Part shown: positions 1-10,520 of the stretch, in pieces
How the letters are laid out: every line of letters begins with the position of its first letter
How positions within the stretch are numbered: position 1 is the stretch's first letter
From: Hofstenia miamia
Taxonomy: Eukaryota; Xenacoelomorpha; Acoela
Assembly (NCBI GenBank): GCA_004352715.1
Contig: SCFE01000078.1
Location: 1,491,280 to 1,517,143 of the forward strand
Length of the DNA: 25,864 bases
Reading direction: 5' to 3'
The notes under the pieces: model-generated
What the model saw: only the letters and a program-made list of their open reading frames with translations
Databases searched by the model: none
What the model was told of the DNA's origin: nothing
Program-made: the position numbers and the translations under genes

Positions 1-298
1 GGTCCTACATTAATTGTAAACTACCTTGGACAACAAAAATCATTTATTAAATAAGGGCATTTTAGAAGAAGTTGTGGAATGAATGTTGACATGGAAAAGT
101 GGAATGCTATCATTGATGAACAAAAAGCTCCATATAAAAAAGCAGCTATTCTAAAAGAAAATTAAATTTGAATCACTACCCACAATTTCTGCCTTTGCCA
201 ACATATAGAAAGGTTGAATTTACTTGTAACTTTATTTATAATAAAATACATTTAGATGTGGAAAAGATCCTGACTGAATGTGAACTTTTATATAATAA
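1..298 (+). other. Unassigned degenerate sequence left of LTR A
   Basis: Two short open stretches can be read on the plus strand. One runs from about 90 to 164 in one frame and contains MEKWNAIIDEQKAPYKKAAI; the other runs from 168 to 298 in another frame and then enters the LTR at 299. Neither resembles a family I recognise. The lysine-rich look and lack of codon structure fit decayed element sequence at least as well as an exon. The left edge of the window cuts the region, so nothing upstream can be used. Confidence 0.3.
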
Positions 299-1137
299 TG
301 TAGAGTCACTTAGGGCCTTTCTTTATTTTTATTTATTCAATTATTGGCACTCTCTAATTAATTTGGTGCTATTCACTAGTGAATTTTCGTAAAACAGTAA
401 ATATTTACCTTTTCTTGTAATAAATAGGGAACTAACTGTTATCAAATGTCAAATAAATTTCATTCTTGCTGGACAACATTTGCTTTATTTTTCTTTATTA
501 CTTTACTAACCTTTTTAGATCTGGTATTGTTAATATGATAATAAACTTGTAAGATTCGGCAATAATGTGGGAGGAACTCCACTGTTCCTGGGGTGATAAC
601 TCACTCCTTGACAGATGTGAGCCCATATTGTGGTCACTTTAGGCTACAAATAGGCGTAGGGAATAAAAGAACTACTAAATCTATTGATTGTACATGCACA
701 TACTATCACACAATGCAAATATATTATGCAATTAGCATACATGAATATGTGGTAATTACACATTATTTAATATCTTTATTACATGAGCTTAGATAACAAA
801 CACTGAGCTAAATTTGTTTTATTGAGCTAGCAATTAAACTTGAGACACACGATTAGCACCTTGGATGGTAAGGATGGATTCTAATGACTTGGCTTCAGTG
901 AGATGCCATGTGAATTGGTTACTACCTGAACTGCCAATTTGGAAAGGATCATTTAATTTTTCTACAGTGAAATTGGCAAACTACCAATCTTCATTTGTTT
1001 TGTTAGAATATGCGCTGCTCTTGGCAATGGTAATTCTTCACAACCTTGTTTAGAATCAAAGTTGTTTTTTTCACATTGTATATCACAAGTTACAAGCATG
1101 GTCCCAAGTAGCAATGATGAATTAGCCATTATTGCCA
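299..1137 (+). repeat. Degenerate solo LTR, copy A
   Basis: The left end reads TGTAGAGTCACTT, the same start as copies B and C. Further matches to them include a GAGCTAG-AATTAA block followed by GAGACACAC and TAGCACCTTGG (about 823-865), and GATGCCATGTGAATTGG near 902. The family looks like an LTR because copies B and C carry TG...CA ends and 4-bp target duplications. The right end is uncertain. A stop at TTGCCA (1137) would give flanks ATAA (295-298) and ATAG (1138-1141), an imperfect 3-of-4 duplication. Apparent reading frames inside (593-796, 865-1053) are fortuitous. Confidence 0.6.
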
Positions 1138-2690
1138 ATAGACACCATTAATGTTAGAAGAGCTATTATTATGTAACCTAGCAACAATTTTATAAATTTA
1201 TGTTATGTAAAAATTTCTTAATATTACTAATATTTTATTTTAAATATTTTTGTTTAAGCTATTTAAATATTTATTATACACCAATATCTTTTTTGAGAAT
1301 ATTTAACAAATTTCACATGGGATGTTTAAATTTATTAGCAAATGCAGTTGGTTCATATCAAATTGTGTGAGAGTTTTGTAGTCCTTAAATTAACTATAAA
1401 ATTATTTTTTAAAATTTATTTTTAATTTCACAACATTAATTTCATTATTAACATTTATTATCATAGTTTTTCCATTATTGTGTATAGTATATTCCTTTAT
1501 ATTGTCCTAAGAAGGCATTATTCACATACTATTACTACAAATATAAATTTTAAAAGTATTTATGAACTAAATTTAGGCATATTAAAACATCACTTAGTTT
1601 ACTTTGTAGCACACATTTAGCTTACAAATATGAAATGCATTTTCCAAATGCTAACCATAAGGCTATTAATGAGTGTCACTCACATTGCTGGTAGCACACC
1701 ACACTAATGTCAAACACTTTTTGATGTCACACATACTAACTTACCAATTTTAAAATTATTATGTGATAAGTCATTTTATTTAAAGTTTCACTCTCTTTGC
1801 TTGTTGCACATAATAACTTACGAATTTTAAAATCATAATGTTAAATCTTAGCATTTAAAGTGTCACTCTCTTGTATGACTGTTTTTATCAATTTAGTGTT
1901 CAGTCATGCTGTTGCTTCAAAGTATTTAAGCATCCTGGTGATTTTGCCACCCAATTATAATTATATATTTATTACTATATAGAATTGCTATTAATTCAGC
2001 TTTAGAGAAAGGTTTTGTTCTCACTCTTAACATGATTTGCTTGCTTTTTGTGATCCTCATTATATATATTTTTTATTCTCAAAATACTGTTTTAATATAG
2101 CTAGGTCTTTTGTACTGCTTGTCATTTGTAATGAAAATTATTATTGTTGCTTTCACCTAAATTGCACAAGATGAGAAATGCACTGAGCTTAGGTTATTTT
2201 ACTTAGCACTTAGGTTCACCAATTGCAAACAAGAGTTAGGGCTTCTTATTTCTTAATCTAATTAGGGCTCTAGTCTTTCACAGCTCTTCTAAAAGTTTAT
2301 CTGTATCAGGTAAGCTGTGTGTGGCCACTCTTCCCTAACATGATCTCCTGTTTACTTTTATCTTTTACTAAGATAGGGTATACTAGCAGGAGGATAGATT
2401 AGTTGGAAAGTATGCTGATTTCTCACTAATGCCATACAAAGCTTAATTTCTAATGTTTGTTTGATTTTACAATATGGTAAGAGATCCTGTACCACTTTCA
2501 CAGCTCACTTGATACATATATTTGAATATTGGGTTAGAATTGGTGAGGTGCTAACAGAAATTAAGCTGTTTAAGTCATTCATGCTTTCAAGTTGGTCTTA
2601 TAAGTTTGTTCTTATGATTGGCTAGAAAAAGTAATTGGCAACTTGTATCATATATAAGCTTTGCTCCCAGCTAAAGTTCCATCCTTTGTT
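1138..2690. other. AT-rich stretch without a recognisable gene
   Basis: I see no sustained reading frame, RNA gene or transposon end here apart from the short tandem repeat at 1610-1875. The stretch has almost no CpG (one at about 1820). It is probably decayed repeat or intergenic DNA. Confidence 0.5.
1610..1875 (+). repeat. Three-copy degenerate tandem repeat, unit about 80 bp
   Basis: Three successive units share the order CACAT, then CTTAC, then AATTTTAAAAT-like sequence, then a GTCACTC ending. The ends fall near 1680, 1795 and 1873. Units two and three are the most alike, sharing TTAC-AATTTTAAAAT and ATTTAAAGT-TCACTCTCTT. The first unit is clearly more diverged. No coding content. Confidence 0.5.
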
Positions 2691-2699
2691 AAGGAATTA

Positions 2700-3260
2700 A
2701 TATACATGCCAAAAGTAAGTAAATACCTCAGCTATTCCACCTTGCTTTGTGCAAACTTGACAAATTTTAAAGCTTATTTTTGGAAAATATCCATTTTCAA
2801 AGTAAAACATAACCACAACATTAAGTGATGAAAAAAAATCCATGTTATTTTGCCATTGAGAATTATCTTCATCTATTACTTCAGAACCATTTCTAAAATT
2901 TGTTTTCAGCTCTTGGTAGTTTTCTGTAATAGTGTCTAAAAAAGAGTAACTAAGATTTGAAGAAGTTGCTTGCCACTATATAATTGATCCATAACTAATT
3001 TTAACACTCTATCAAAAGTATGGTGTTGGCATCCAACAAATAGAAGTTTTGTCAAATGTTTACATTCAAATTCCTGTTTCAATTTAGTAATCAAACCTTC
3101 TTTACTGCAGTATTAACACTAGTGTGTCAGTTACAATCATATGACAGAATGTAGGCTTAAAAGCCTTTTTGTCAGCATCATTAACAATTGAGGGGTGCAA
3201 GCTTAATGGCACTCCTTCTAAATTAAAAAGTGAGCATTTAATCAATATTCTGTTATTGCA
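2700..3260 (-). pseudogene. Decayed CxxH-type DDE transposase-like fragment
   Basis: The minus strand is open for about 50 codons from 3260 to 3102 and includes LEGVPLSLHPSIVNDADKKA and MIVTDT. It continues after a frameshift with FVGCQHHTL (about 3014-3040), then FDRVLKLVMDQLYSG, and then NSQWQNNMDFF near 2840. A GCQHH-xLD-xxLxxVMD block after an Asp-containing TDT segment resembles an invertebrate transposase-like family. The CxxH motif is shared by DDE superfamilies such as hAT and Kolobok. At least two frameshifts and several stops make it dead. The family placement rests on memory of its motif pattern and is tentative. The right-hand N-terminal part, with the first catalytic Asp, is not visible. 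Confidence 0.4.
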
Positions 3261-4239
3261 GGTTACAAACAATTTTTGCATAAATCTATTCAGCTGAAAG
3301 TTAAATGCTTGGCTTTTAACTGAAGTGAAATATTAAAATAATTTGAATGAACAGTAATAATCTGATCTAACAAAAATTTGAGCATAATATTGAAGAATTA
3401 ACCATTTCAAAACAATTTAGTAACAGTTTTATTTTCTTATATTAGTTTCAAACGTAAATTATTGTTATATTTGTGATTTTCTAATTTTCTTTATGACAAT
3501 GGTGGTGGTGATCCAGCAATCAACACCTAAGGTGCACATTAAACAAAAACAGAAATCAAGCAACCAAGAAACTGATGGTTGATTGATTATTTTTTACCTT
3601 AAAATTATATAAATGAGCTTTACTTGCCTAGCATAAATTTATTGCCATTTGAAGTTTTGTTCAAAGAGTGATTAGGGAAAATGTTATTGTGAACATTAAT
3701 ATTAATTAATTATGCATTATTAGTAAATCAAAGTATGTCATGTCAGAACAACTGATGCAGAAAAAACAGTGATTAATCAGCTACATGTATATTTAATTAA
3801 ATATAAAGCTAAGGAAGAGAGTTTCCTCTTGCTCTTTGTGATGACTAATTAATTGTGTAATACTATGAAAACAGTAAAGAATGTTTAACATGTATTCCAT
3901 TACATATCAATTGAAGCACTTAACAAAATCAAGATGTTTTGTTATCTGTGATAAATTGCACCACTATGGCAGGACGCCTTTGTGATGATGAGGTGATAAT
4001 CTAACCAGTAGCAGTTAAGGATTAAGGAAACACTAAACCAAATGTAAATATATGAATACATGTATGATAATATATTGACAGCTTAGATTAGAAGTATTGC
4101 TGATAAACATTATATGTTGAAGAAAGGCACTACCATTGTCACAGGAAGCCCATTGGTGAACACAAGAAGTAGAAACTAAAAAAATGGACTAAGGCAGACT
4201 GAAACTTGCACATAACAAAGGATACCAAGGAAACATCCT
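3261..4239. other. AT-rich stretch without a recognisable gene
   Basis: No sustained frame, RNA gene or repeat end could be identified. Only two CpG dinucleotides are present (near 3453 and 3975). A short ATG frame at 3967 is too brief to call. Confidence 0.45.
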
Positions 4240-4751
4240 ATGTCTGAACCACCTAGATACTATGATAGCACCCACTCTGAACCAATGCACAATTACCAGA
4301 GAAAACAGCATTTAACCCAACTCCCCAATCATCAGCAGTGGTTTCAACATCCTCATTAGCAGATGTTGGAGAACTCTGAGAAACAGATAAAATACTACAC
4401 ATAAAGATAGCATTGCTGAAGAAACAATTTGGGAGCAAATAAAAATTAATAAAATCACATTTAATACTTGAAGTGCAAGAAGGCATCACAAAGCATGATG
4501 AGATTGTGAGATTGGAAATTGAAAGGCTAAAGACAGAGCACAGTCTAGAAAATAAAGTGAGAAAGGAAAAAACACACAAATGGTGTGAGAGATTCAACTG
4601 TCAAGCATTGGCAGAAATCAAATATAAAATGAATATGTAAAGACTAAAAAGAAAAATTGAAATATTAAATGAGAAAATGGAAATGTTGGAAAACAAAAAC
4701 AAACTACTGAAGGAAAAACCAAGTTACTAAGACTGGAAACAGAACAGCTAC
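4240..4751 (+). pseudogene. Old gypsy-type gag remnant, N-terminal piece (proline/glutamine-rich, coiled coil)
   Basis: An ATG at 4240 opens a Pro/Gln/His/Asn-rich segment (MSEPPRYYDSTHSEPMHNYQ) that runs about 38 codons to a stop. After a frameshift, a lysine/glutamate-rich frame from about 4450 shows hydrophobic heptad spacing (VRLEIERLKTEH, then LNEKMEMLENKNKLL). This predicts a coiled coil, interrupted by one TAA. The piece stops at 4751, where solo LTR B is inserted. Removing LTR B and one CTAC copy joins this frame to the gag-like sequence at 12483, so I infer it is the 5' part of the same old element. A basic, coiled-coil N-terminus is compatible with a Gag matrix-like region, but the N-terminal identity is inference. 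Confidence 0.45.
4748..4751. repeat. Target-site duplication of solo LTR B, left copy (CTAC)
   Basis: CTAC directly precedes the LTR start TATAGAGTC. The same CTAC follows the LTR end GATATTACA at 12479-12482. Confidence 0.75.
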
Positions 4752-5520
4752 TATAGAGTCACTCTATGCCCCTTTTTGATTTTTATCTTTTGTCAATTGT
4801 ATTAGTGCTAAATACTGCCTTATAATTAGTAAGATTAGTTAGTTATGTCACTGTGACATTGTGATTTTTCACTATCAGATTTTCTAGTGCAGTTATATGA
4901 AATTACAATTAACTGTCCCCTTGTTTTAGATAAACATGTTATTGCTCTCTAATTTTGTGAGGGAACTTGAATGTGAAATTGATAAAACCTGAACAGGTAA
5001 TAATACTCAATTGTTATAAATACTTGAGAAGCCTGTAGTGAGTGCACAATATAATTTGTCTCACTTCAATCATGTTGGATCTTTCTTGATTTATATATTA
5101 AGCTAACCCTTTTAGATTCTTTTATGGATTGTTGTGAAATAATTATTGCTTAAGTTCCAGTGACAATTTGGGAGTTACTCTGCTATGTCTAGGTCAAAAA
5201 CATGCTCTCTAACAGTTGGCAGCCCAAATCATGTTACCACATTAGGTTACAGCTATGATTAAGTATAGGGAAATAACAACTTTTATTTGATCATTTCTAT
5301 TTGTACTTTGCATTTAATAATTTACACTGTGATGATAATATACTGATGGTGAACATGAATGCATGGTAATTACATGTGATATTTATTATTTATTTACATA
5401 GGCTGAGGAAATAAGAACAACTGAGATCTGTTTAAATTGAGCTAGAAATTAACAACTAGAGACACACTGTTAGCACCTTGGCCAGCTTGGATCAATTCAA
5501 GGATGCTGCTTCAGTATGAT
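4752..5520 (+). repeat. Solo LTR copy B, left part (interrupted by a younger element)
   Basis: It starts TATAGAGTCACT; the family start is TGTAGAGTC, so one base has changed. It shares internal blocks with copies A and C, for example GAGCTAGAAATTAA and TAGCACCTTGG near 5440-5480. At 5520 it stops abruptly at the 3' LTR of the younger gypsy element. It resumes at 12278 with GCCATGTGAATTGG, which is exactly what copy A has at the matching point. Both parts together make about 970 bp. The other LTR and all internal sequence of its parent element are absent, so this is a recombined solo LTR. Confidence 0.8.
5517..5520. repeat. Target-site duplication of the young gypsy element, left copy (TGAT)
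   Basis: TGAT here and at 12274-12277 flank the TG...CA ends of the element. The preceding A could extend it to 5 bp (ATGAT), but then the element would lack a canonical CA end, so 4 bp is preferred. The reconstructed empty site matches LTR copy A at 892-910. Confidence 0.85.
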
Positions 5521-6779
5521 TGTAATATCCTCTATCAGCCTTTATCACTGTTGATTCACTGTTACCTTGTAACATTGACTGTGTTATTGCGGGTAAGGAT
5601 TTACTTATTGTTACTGCTTGCTTAGTTTCTTCTTTTACATTACGTAACCATAGATAACTGTTCACTTTTTTAGTGANNNNNNNNNNNNNNNNNNNNNNNN
5701 NNNNNNNNNNNNNNNNNNNNNNNNNNNNNNNNNNNNNNNNNNNNNNNNNNNNNNNNNNNNNNNNNNNNNNNNNNNNNNNNNNNNNNNNNNNNNNNNNNNN
5801 NNNNNNNNNNNNNNNNNNNNNNNNNNNNNNNNNNNNNNNNNNNNNNNNNNNNNNNNNNNNNNNNNNNNNNNNNNNNNNNNNNNNNNNNNNNNNNNNNNNN
5901 NNNNNNNNNNNNNNNNNNNNNNNNNNNNNNNNNNNNNNNNNNNNNNNNNNNNNNNNNNNNNNNNNNNNNNNCAGTGCTTACTCAAGGCATGAAACAACTC
6001 GACTTAATCTCTATTGTGTGAAAGTGTTATATCTATTTGCAACCAGAAACTGTCACTAGTTGTTCATTCAATATTACATGTAGCCATTACCAAAATATAT
6101 TGGCTTTATTAAATAAACAAATATTGAACAACTTCCTAACTTACATTTATGATTACTACATGTAAGGTCATTATCGGTTGATTATAGGTCACTTAATTTG
6201 GATCTGAAAATATATTAATATAATCCCTAAGGTTTGGTTATCCAACCATTTATTGAAAGTTAATTATCTAATACATGTAGTTAGAAATGCTAGTCGGCTA
6301 ATCGAGAGAAAACCCCTATACCTAACTTAAGTGCACTTTCATGATCTGGCACAGAGACCCTTGAATCGTTCCCTGTGATGGATCCAGACCACTACTAAAC
6401 ACCGCTTGATTAGCTTGACATTGTATTAATAATCAAACTGTTAATAAGATGAAATAATAAGAATTCTAAGTAAAATTCTTTATCAATGCTTACAATAGTT
6501 TTAATTGTATTTATAGTAATTTGAAGAGAAGTACCTGTCAATTTAAATTTAAATGTCTGCCAAGATGGCGGCTAAAAACAATTTGTTGAAAACATTTTAT
6601 CAACAGATACAATTATCTCTTTTTTGACACATGTTATTTTCTTGGTTGCAATATACAAAATCAAACTGAAATAATCACACTTGATTTAATCATAATATTT
6701 TTTAATCACTTCTTTTCAATCTTAGTTCTTCTGCGACGTTTTGCAGCTTATTTCTGTTTTATTTCTGGATGATGCTACA
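5521..6779 (-). repeat. 3' LTR of the young gypsy element
   Basis: The left end TGTAATATCC follows the TGAT duplication, and the right end GATGCTACA precedes the internal sequence. The nominal length is 1259 bp including a 295-N gap. The 739 bases at 6041-6779 align end to end with 11521-12273. It lacks an about 12-bp segment (TAATGTAAGCAA-like) that the other LTR has near 12060. The sequence from 5521 to 6040 has no visible partner because the corresponding part of the other LTR falls in a gap. Confidence 0.85.
5677..5971. other. Assembly gap (295 N) inside the 3' LTR
   Basis: A run of N interrupts the LTR. Any reading frame drawn across it is meaningless. Confidence 0.99.
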
Positions 6780-7952
6780 CGCCCCCTCAGCTTGCATTAT
6801 TTTTAGCACAGCTCGTTCTCCATGCATCAGAGTGTCTGCTTTTCGAATTATCATTTCCGCCTGTTGATTGAACCACGTTGTCTTTGTGAATTCCTCCTGT
6901 TTTGTCATTTTTAGCACTGCTTCTCTTTCTGTGGTTGTAATGTTTGCATATCTTAGGAACCAGGTTTCTCTAATATCTTCTGCTATGGGTATTAACTCTC
7001 TTAACTGGTTGATTTTCTGCGAGAAAATATCGTAATATTTTTGATATAAATGAATACCCTTGATGCTGATCATAAGAGTCATCTGTGCGTCAGCTCTACT
7101 TGTGTGTGCTAAATCTTTCCTAATCTGGTTATCAGGGTAAAAGAACGTGAAAACTTTTCTTAGACTTTGAGTGTTCACCACATCCTTGTAGAAAAAGCTA
7201 ACTAAGTTTCTGACTTCTTCTTCTGTGATTGTATTGGGGTCGTTTTTGTTTAATCTCATCATCGTAACAATCTCAACCCTTTTGGTGACGTCATAGTATT
7301 GATATCTTTTCTCCCATATATCAGTCCAAACTATATCATTCACTCCTGAGAATAACATTATAGCTCTTGGATTTCTTTCTTCAATTTCATTTCTCAAGTC
7401 TTGTAATTGTACATTTATAGGTTTCCCCTGTGTGTACAGTTGATCCGGCATTATTGTGCCCTCAATGTAGACTTGTTCCTTATTATTCTGTTGTAACAAT
7501 ATTGCTTTCAACTTTTTGTAATCTTCTCTGTCGACTATGGCTTTCACTTTCATTTCAGTGTTCACATACGATTTGTACTCATGTAAGAATGTTTTCACAA
7601 CCTTGACGTCCTTGGGTATTCTCCAATGTGGTAGGACCATGGGTACTGTGATGGTCTCTGGTGATATGCATATGAGGAGTTTTGTTTTGATCTCTCGTTC
7701 TATGTGCTGGTACGTGCCTTCTGTGGTCAACACTGTTGCTAACCCTATGGTGGCAGGGTAGTTCATTTTTGCTTTGGGAATCATATCCCAGAATGCCTGC
7801 GTTAGTCCCTTTCGACTCAGCTTTAACCACAGTTCTTCTGTTATTTCTACTTTTGAAGTAATGCACTCAACGTTGATGGCGAGTTGATTATATGGTCATA
7901 ATAGTTCCTCCAGTTCTGTTCATGTAAAATCTTTGGTAAACATAAGTTTCAT
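6759..7952 (-). pseudogene. Unassigned gypsy ORF, second frame after integrase (about 397 codons)
   Basis: From the ATG at 7952 the frame has TGA at codons 11 and 19 and is then open for about 379 codons to the TAA at 6759. A downstream methionine at 7784 gives an intact 341-residue protein. The stop lies 20 bases inside the 3' LTR, so the polypurine tract encodes Glu-Gly-Ala. The product is charged and apparently soluble. I see no signal peptide, convincing membrane segment, furin-like site, zinc knuckle or known catalytic motif. Segments such as FFYPDNQIRKDLAHTSRADA and KYYDIFSQKINQLRELI suggest helical structure. Position would suggest an env-like frame, but the missing membrane anchor argues against envelope function. 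A capsid-like or accessory protein in an unusual place is possible. It starts five bases after the preceding frame stops. Both early TGA codons could derive from CGA by CpG decay. Confidence 0.65.
6780..6794 (-). promoter_or_regulatory. Polypurine tract next to the 3' LTR
   Basis: On the minus strand, CAAGCTGAGGGGGCG lies immediately before the LTR start TGTAGC. A purine run directly abutting the 3' LTR is where plus-strand DNA synthesis is primed in LTR retrotransposons. It is also translated, because the upstream reading frame runs through it into the LTR. Confidence 0.6.
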
Positions 7953-7957
7953 TGTTG

Positions 7958-8842
7958 CTACAGTTTGTTGTTCTCAGATACACTGGAAGTTCTTTCTCTT
8001 ATGTCTTTAGACTCTTTTGTTATTTTGAAATGCTCATCGTCTGTATCAATCCACTTGATGGTCTTGGCTGGACTGATTTCTCCCCACTTTTCTATATTAA
8101 TTCTGTCAATCATTTGTTGTGTTTTGCGAGATAGCAATAATCTAAATGATGTCAGTAGTTGTTCTTCTTCCATCATTTCTGCTTGGGACTTTGTGACCAT
8201 TTCACACACCTCTACCAGTTCTGTAATTCCTCCTCTCTTCATCATTTTGGCGCTTCTGAGGATCTTAGTGAATGTGCATCGTGGACTGTCGTTTTCATAG
8301 TGTCTCATTTTGTAATCTAATATGTTCTGCACGTTTTTCTGTGTTATTATATTGCGGATTTCTGCTGTGCTTGCAAGTTTCCTTTTTATGATCTTTTTGG
8401 TTGTGAGCCATGGCTGGTTTTGAAGCTGTTTCACCCGTGTCTCAGATGTTGCTCCCCACATATATTTTCTCATTGGCTCATCAAATATAGTAATTTTGCT
8501 GGGGCATATCCCCGTCTTGTTAGTGATGCTTATCGATGATATCTTCCCCAACAGGTTTTCTTGCATAATAATCCTACTTAGTATTTTCTCCATGGCTTGC
8601 ACTGGTTTTTCTGTTCTGTTCGGTGATTCCAGTTTTCCGGTATGTCCCTTTAACAACCAGTTCTTTGTTTGTGTGTTGATCAGGGATATTGTGATTTCGT
8701 ATCTTTTTGCTTTCATTAATCTGTGTCAGGTTTGTTGCGAGATCGGCAATTTTAGTTCCACTTCTTCTGTTGTAAAGATGGCTAATATCCATGCTGTAGT
8801 TCTGAAACATATCTCTGGTGCATTCTTTTCCTTGAATATCAT
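7958..8842 (-). pseudogene. Unassigned gypsy ORF, first frame after integrase (about 294 codons)
   Basis: The ATG at 8842 opens a frame of 295 codons with one TGA at codon 39 (8726-8728) and a stop at 7958. The intact part from the methionine at 8716 is 252 residues. Near the N-terminus lies a short hydrophobic patch (TTAWILAIFTTEE), too short for a firm membrane call. The rest is basic and glutamate-rich, for example LVEVCEMVTKSQAEMMEEEQ, and probably helical. I recognise no domain. It follows the integrase stop (8879) by 36 bases and precedes the next frame by five, so the two frames probably form one expression unit read from the same RNA. The single TGA follows ACC, so it may be a decayed CGA codon. 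Confidence 0.6.
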
Positions 8843-8878
8843 TTGTTTAAAATTTTTCTTTGTGTTCAATTCATAAGC

Positions 8879-10420
8879 TCAGTTTACTTCCATTAATGCT
8901 ACTTCAATTGATTTGTGGAACTTTCTAGATGGTGCGTCAATTCTTATCTTAGGCCAGCCCTCCTCTACTTTTTGTTGTAGTTTCATTGTTTTCCAAATCG
9001 TTTGAATCTGTTGTAGATGTTCCTGGCATTGTGTGAGGCTGCACTTTATAAACAGCATGCTCGCATTTCGATGCCCTCTGTATCCATTGTTAGTTCTATC
9101 GNNNNNNNNNNNNNNNNNNNNNNNNNNNNNNNNNNNNNNNNNNNNNNNNNNNNNNNNNNNNNNNNNNNNNNNNNNNNNNNNNNNNNNNNNNNNNNNNNNN
9201 NNNNNNNNNNNNNNNNNNNNNNNNNNNNNNNNNNNNNNNNNNNNNNNNNNNNNNNNNNNNNNNNNNNNNNNNNNNNNNNNNNNNNNNNNNNNNNNNNNNN
9301 NNNNNNNNNNNNNNNNNNNNNNNNNNNNNNNNNNNNNNNNNNNNNNNNNNNNNNNNNNNNNNNNNNNNNNNNTGTGACACATTGTTTTGTGGATTCCTGT
9401 GATCTGATTCCTTAGTTGTTGTATGTATGCATTGTCCAACTTACCGCTATAATTAGTATACTGCATCGATAATGGGGTTGTTGCCTCTCTCCCGAACATG
9501 GCTTTGAATGGTGATACCCCAGTTGTTGCATGTACCAAGGTATTGTAATAGTATTCGATCATTTCTATACCCTCTCTCCATTTATTTCCTCCTATTCATG
9601 TTGTCGCCACTCTAATCAGCTTAATCAATGTTTGGTTAAGTCGCTCCACTGCTCCATTTGCCTGAGGATGATAGGCAGTTGTGCATTCACTAGCAATTTC
9701 TAATAATTTTGCTATTTCTTGAAATAGTCCACTTTCAAACTGTGGCCTTTGTCTGTTATATTCGTCTCCATCACTCCCAGTCTCAATATCCATTCTTTTA
9801 GAACTAGCTCAGCTGTAGTTTCTGCTGTGGTATTCCGCATCAGGACCATCCTTGCATATTTGGTGAAGTTGTCCACCATAACTAGTAGGTACTGATAGCC
9901 TTTGGAATCTTTTGATAGCATTTTGAGATCTATGTGAACTATCTCATTGGGTTGTGTCGCAATGATTTTTTCCAGTTGCGCTCGTTGTGTTGGGAAATGC
10001 TGTTTATTGTTTAGGAGGCATGTGGTACATTTGTTAATGATGTCTTCCACGACTTTCCTGACGGCTGTTGTTATGAAATGAGCATTAAATGTTTTCTCTG
10101 TCTGTGTTATTCCTAAATGGCCCTTCTCGTGTATCTTACGTATTAGTTCCCTCTTAAAATAGTCTGGTATCGCAATTCGATTGTTTCTGGCTTCGACATA
10201 TAGCAGTCCATTCTTGTTGATCTTCCACTTGTAATGTTCCTAGTATCCTGCCATTATCTTAGATAGTGTCAATCGTGGCTCTTGCATCTTCTTCATGATC
10301 TTGCTTAGGACTATATTGTCTTTTTGTTTCTCCACTATCTCCTGTTCTGTTATCTCCTCTCTTATTAGTATTGGTAGCACTGCTTGACCCTTTTTGTCAA
10401 CATTTATTTCCGGTAGTCCT
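8879..10420 (-). pseudogene. Integrase (C-terminal pol) of the young gypsy element
   Basis: The minus strand carries the HHCC zinc domain: HEKGH (about 10120), then CTTC (about 10030). The catalytic core follows, with the first Asp in VHIDL (about 9930) and the second in NITDKG (about 9745). The glutamate lies in TAYHPQANGAVERLN (about 9640-9680). Family knowledge assigns DNA joining of the element's ends into target DNA to this D,D-E core. After it come YYNTLVHATTGVSPF and a C-terminal part cut by a 271-N gap, ending in a stop at 8879. Defects are a TAG at 10240, a frameshift in the core around 9712-9793, and a TGA at 9596. No chromodomain is recognisable in what is visible. It precedes the two unassigned frames. 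Confidence 0.88.
9102..9372. other. Assembly gap (271 N) in integrase C-terminal region
   Basis: Unknown sequence between the conserved post-core block and the last part of pol. Confidence 0.99.
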
Positions 10421-10520
10421 CGTATTCAGTGTGTGGCAGGAACTGAAATTGTTTCTTTTCTCCATCAGTCTTTGTTGCATCTCTTTGATACTCTGGGAGT
10501 GATGTCCAGAAATCCGCATT
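10405..10520 (-). pseudogene. Pol linker between RNase H and integrase (partial)
   Basis: At the edge of the large gap the minus strand reads NADFWTSLPEYQRDATKTDG and stays open to a stop near 10403. The frame then shifts into the integrase frame. In gypsy-type Pol, an xADxxS-like segment marks the end of RNase H, so this is most likely that junction. RT and RNase H proper are not visible. Confidence 0.45.

Noticed and set aside
168-392. Host exon at the left edge
   Set aside because: The frame crosses the LTR boundary at 299 without change, so its second half is LTR; no splice signals or known domain.
4253-4597. 114-codon minus-strand frame
   Set aside because: It is antisense to the proline/glutamine-rich and coiled-coil plus-strand sequence and has no recognisable domain.
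5662-6059. Reading frames running through N
   Set aside because: They consist almost entirely of undetermined residues; the same applies to 9017-9415 and 10394-11551.
6759-8842. Calling the two post-integrase frames an envelope protein
   Set aside because: Position alone is suggestive, but no signal peptide, transmembrane anchor or cleavage site was found.
7537-8876. Plus-strand frames opposite the gypsy ORFs
   Set aside because: Hydrophobic shadows of the longer minus-strand frames, which have the element's orientation and spacing.
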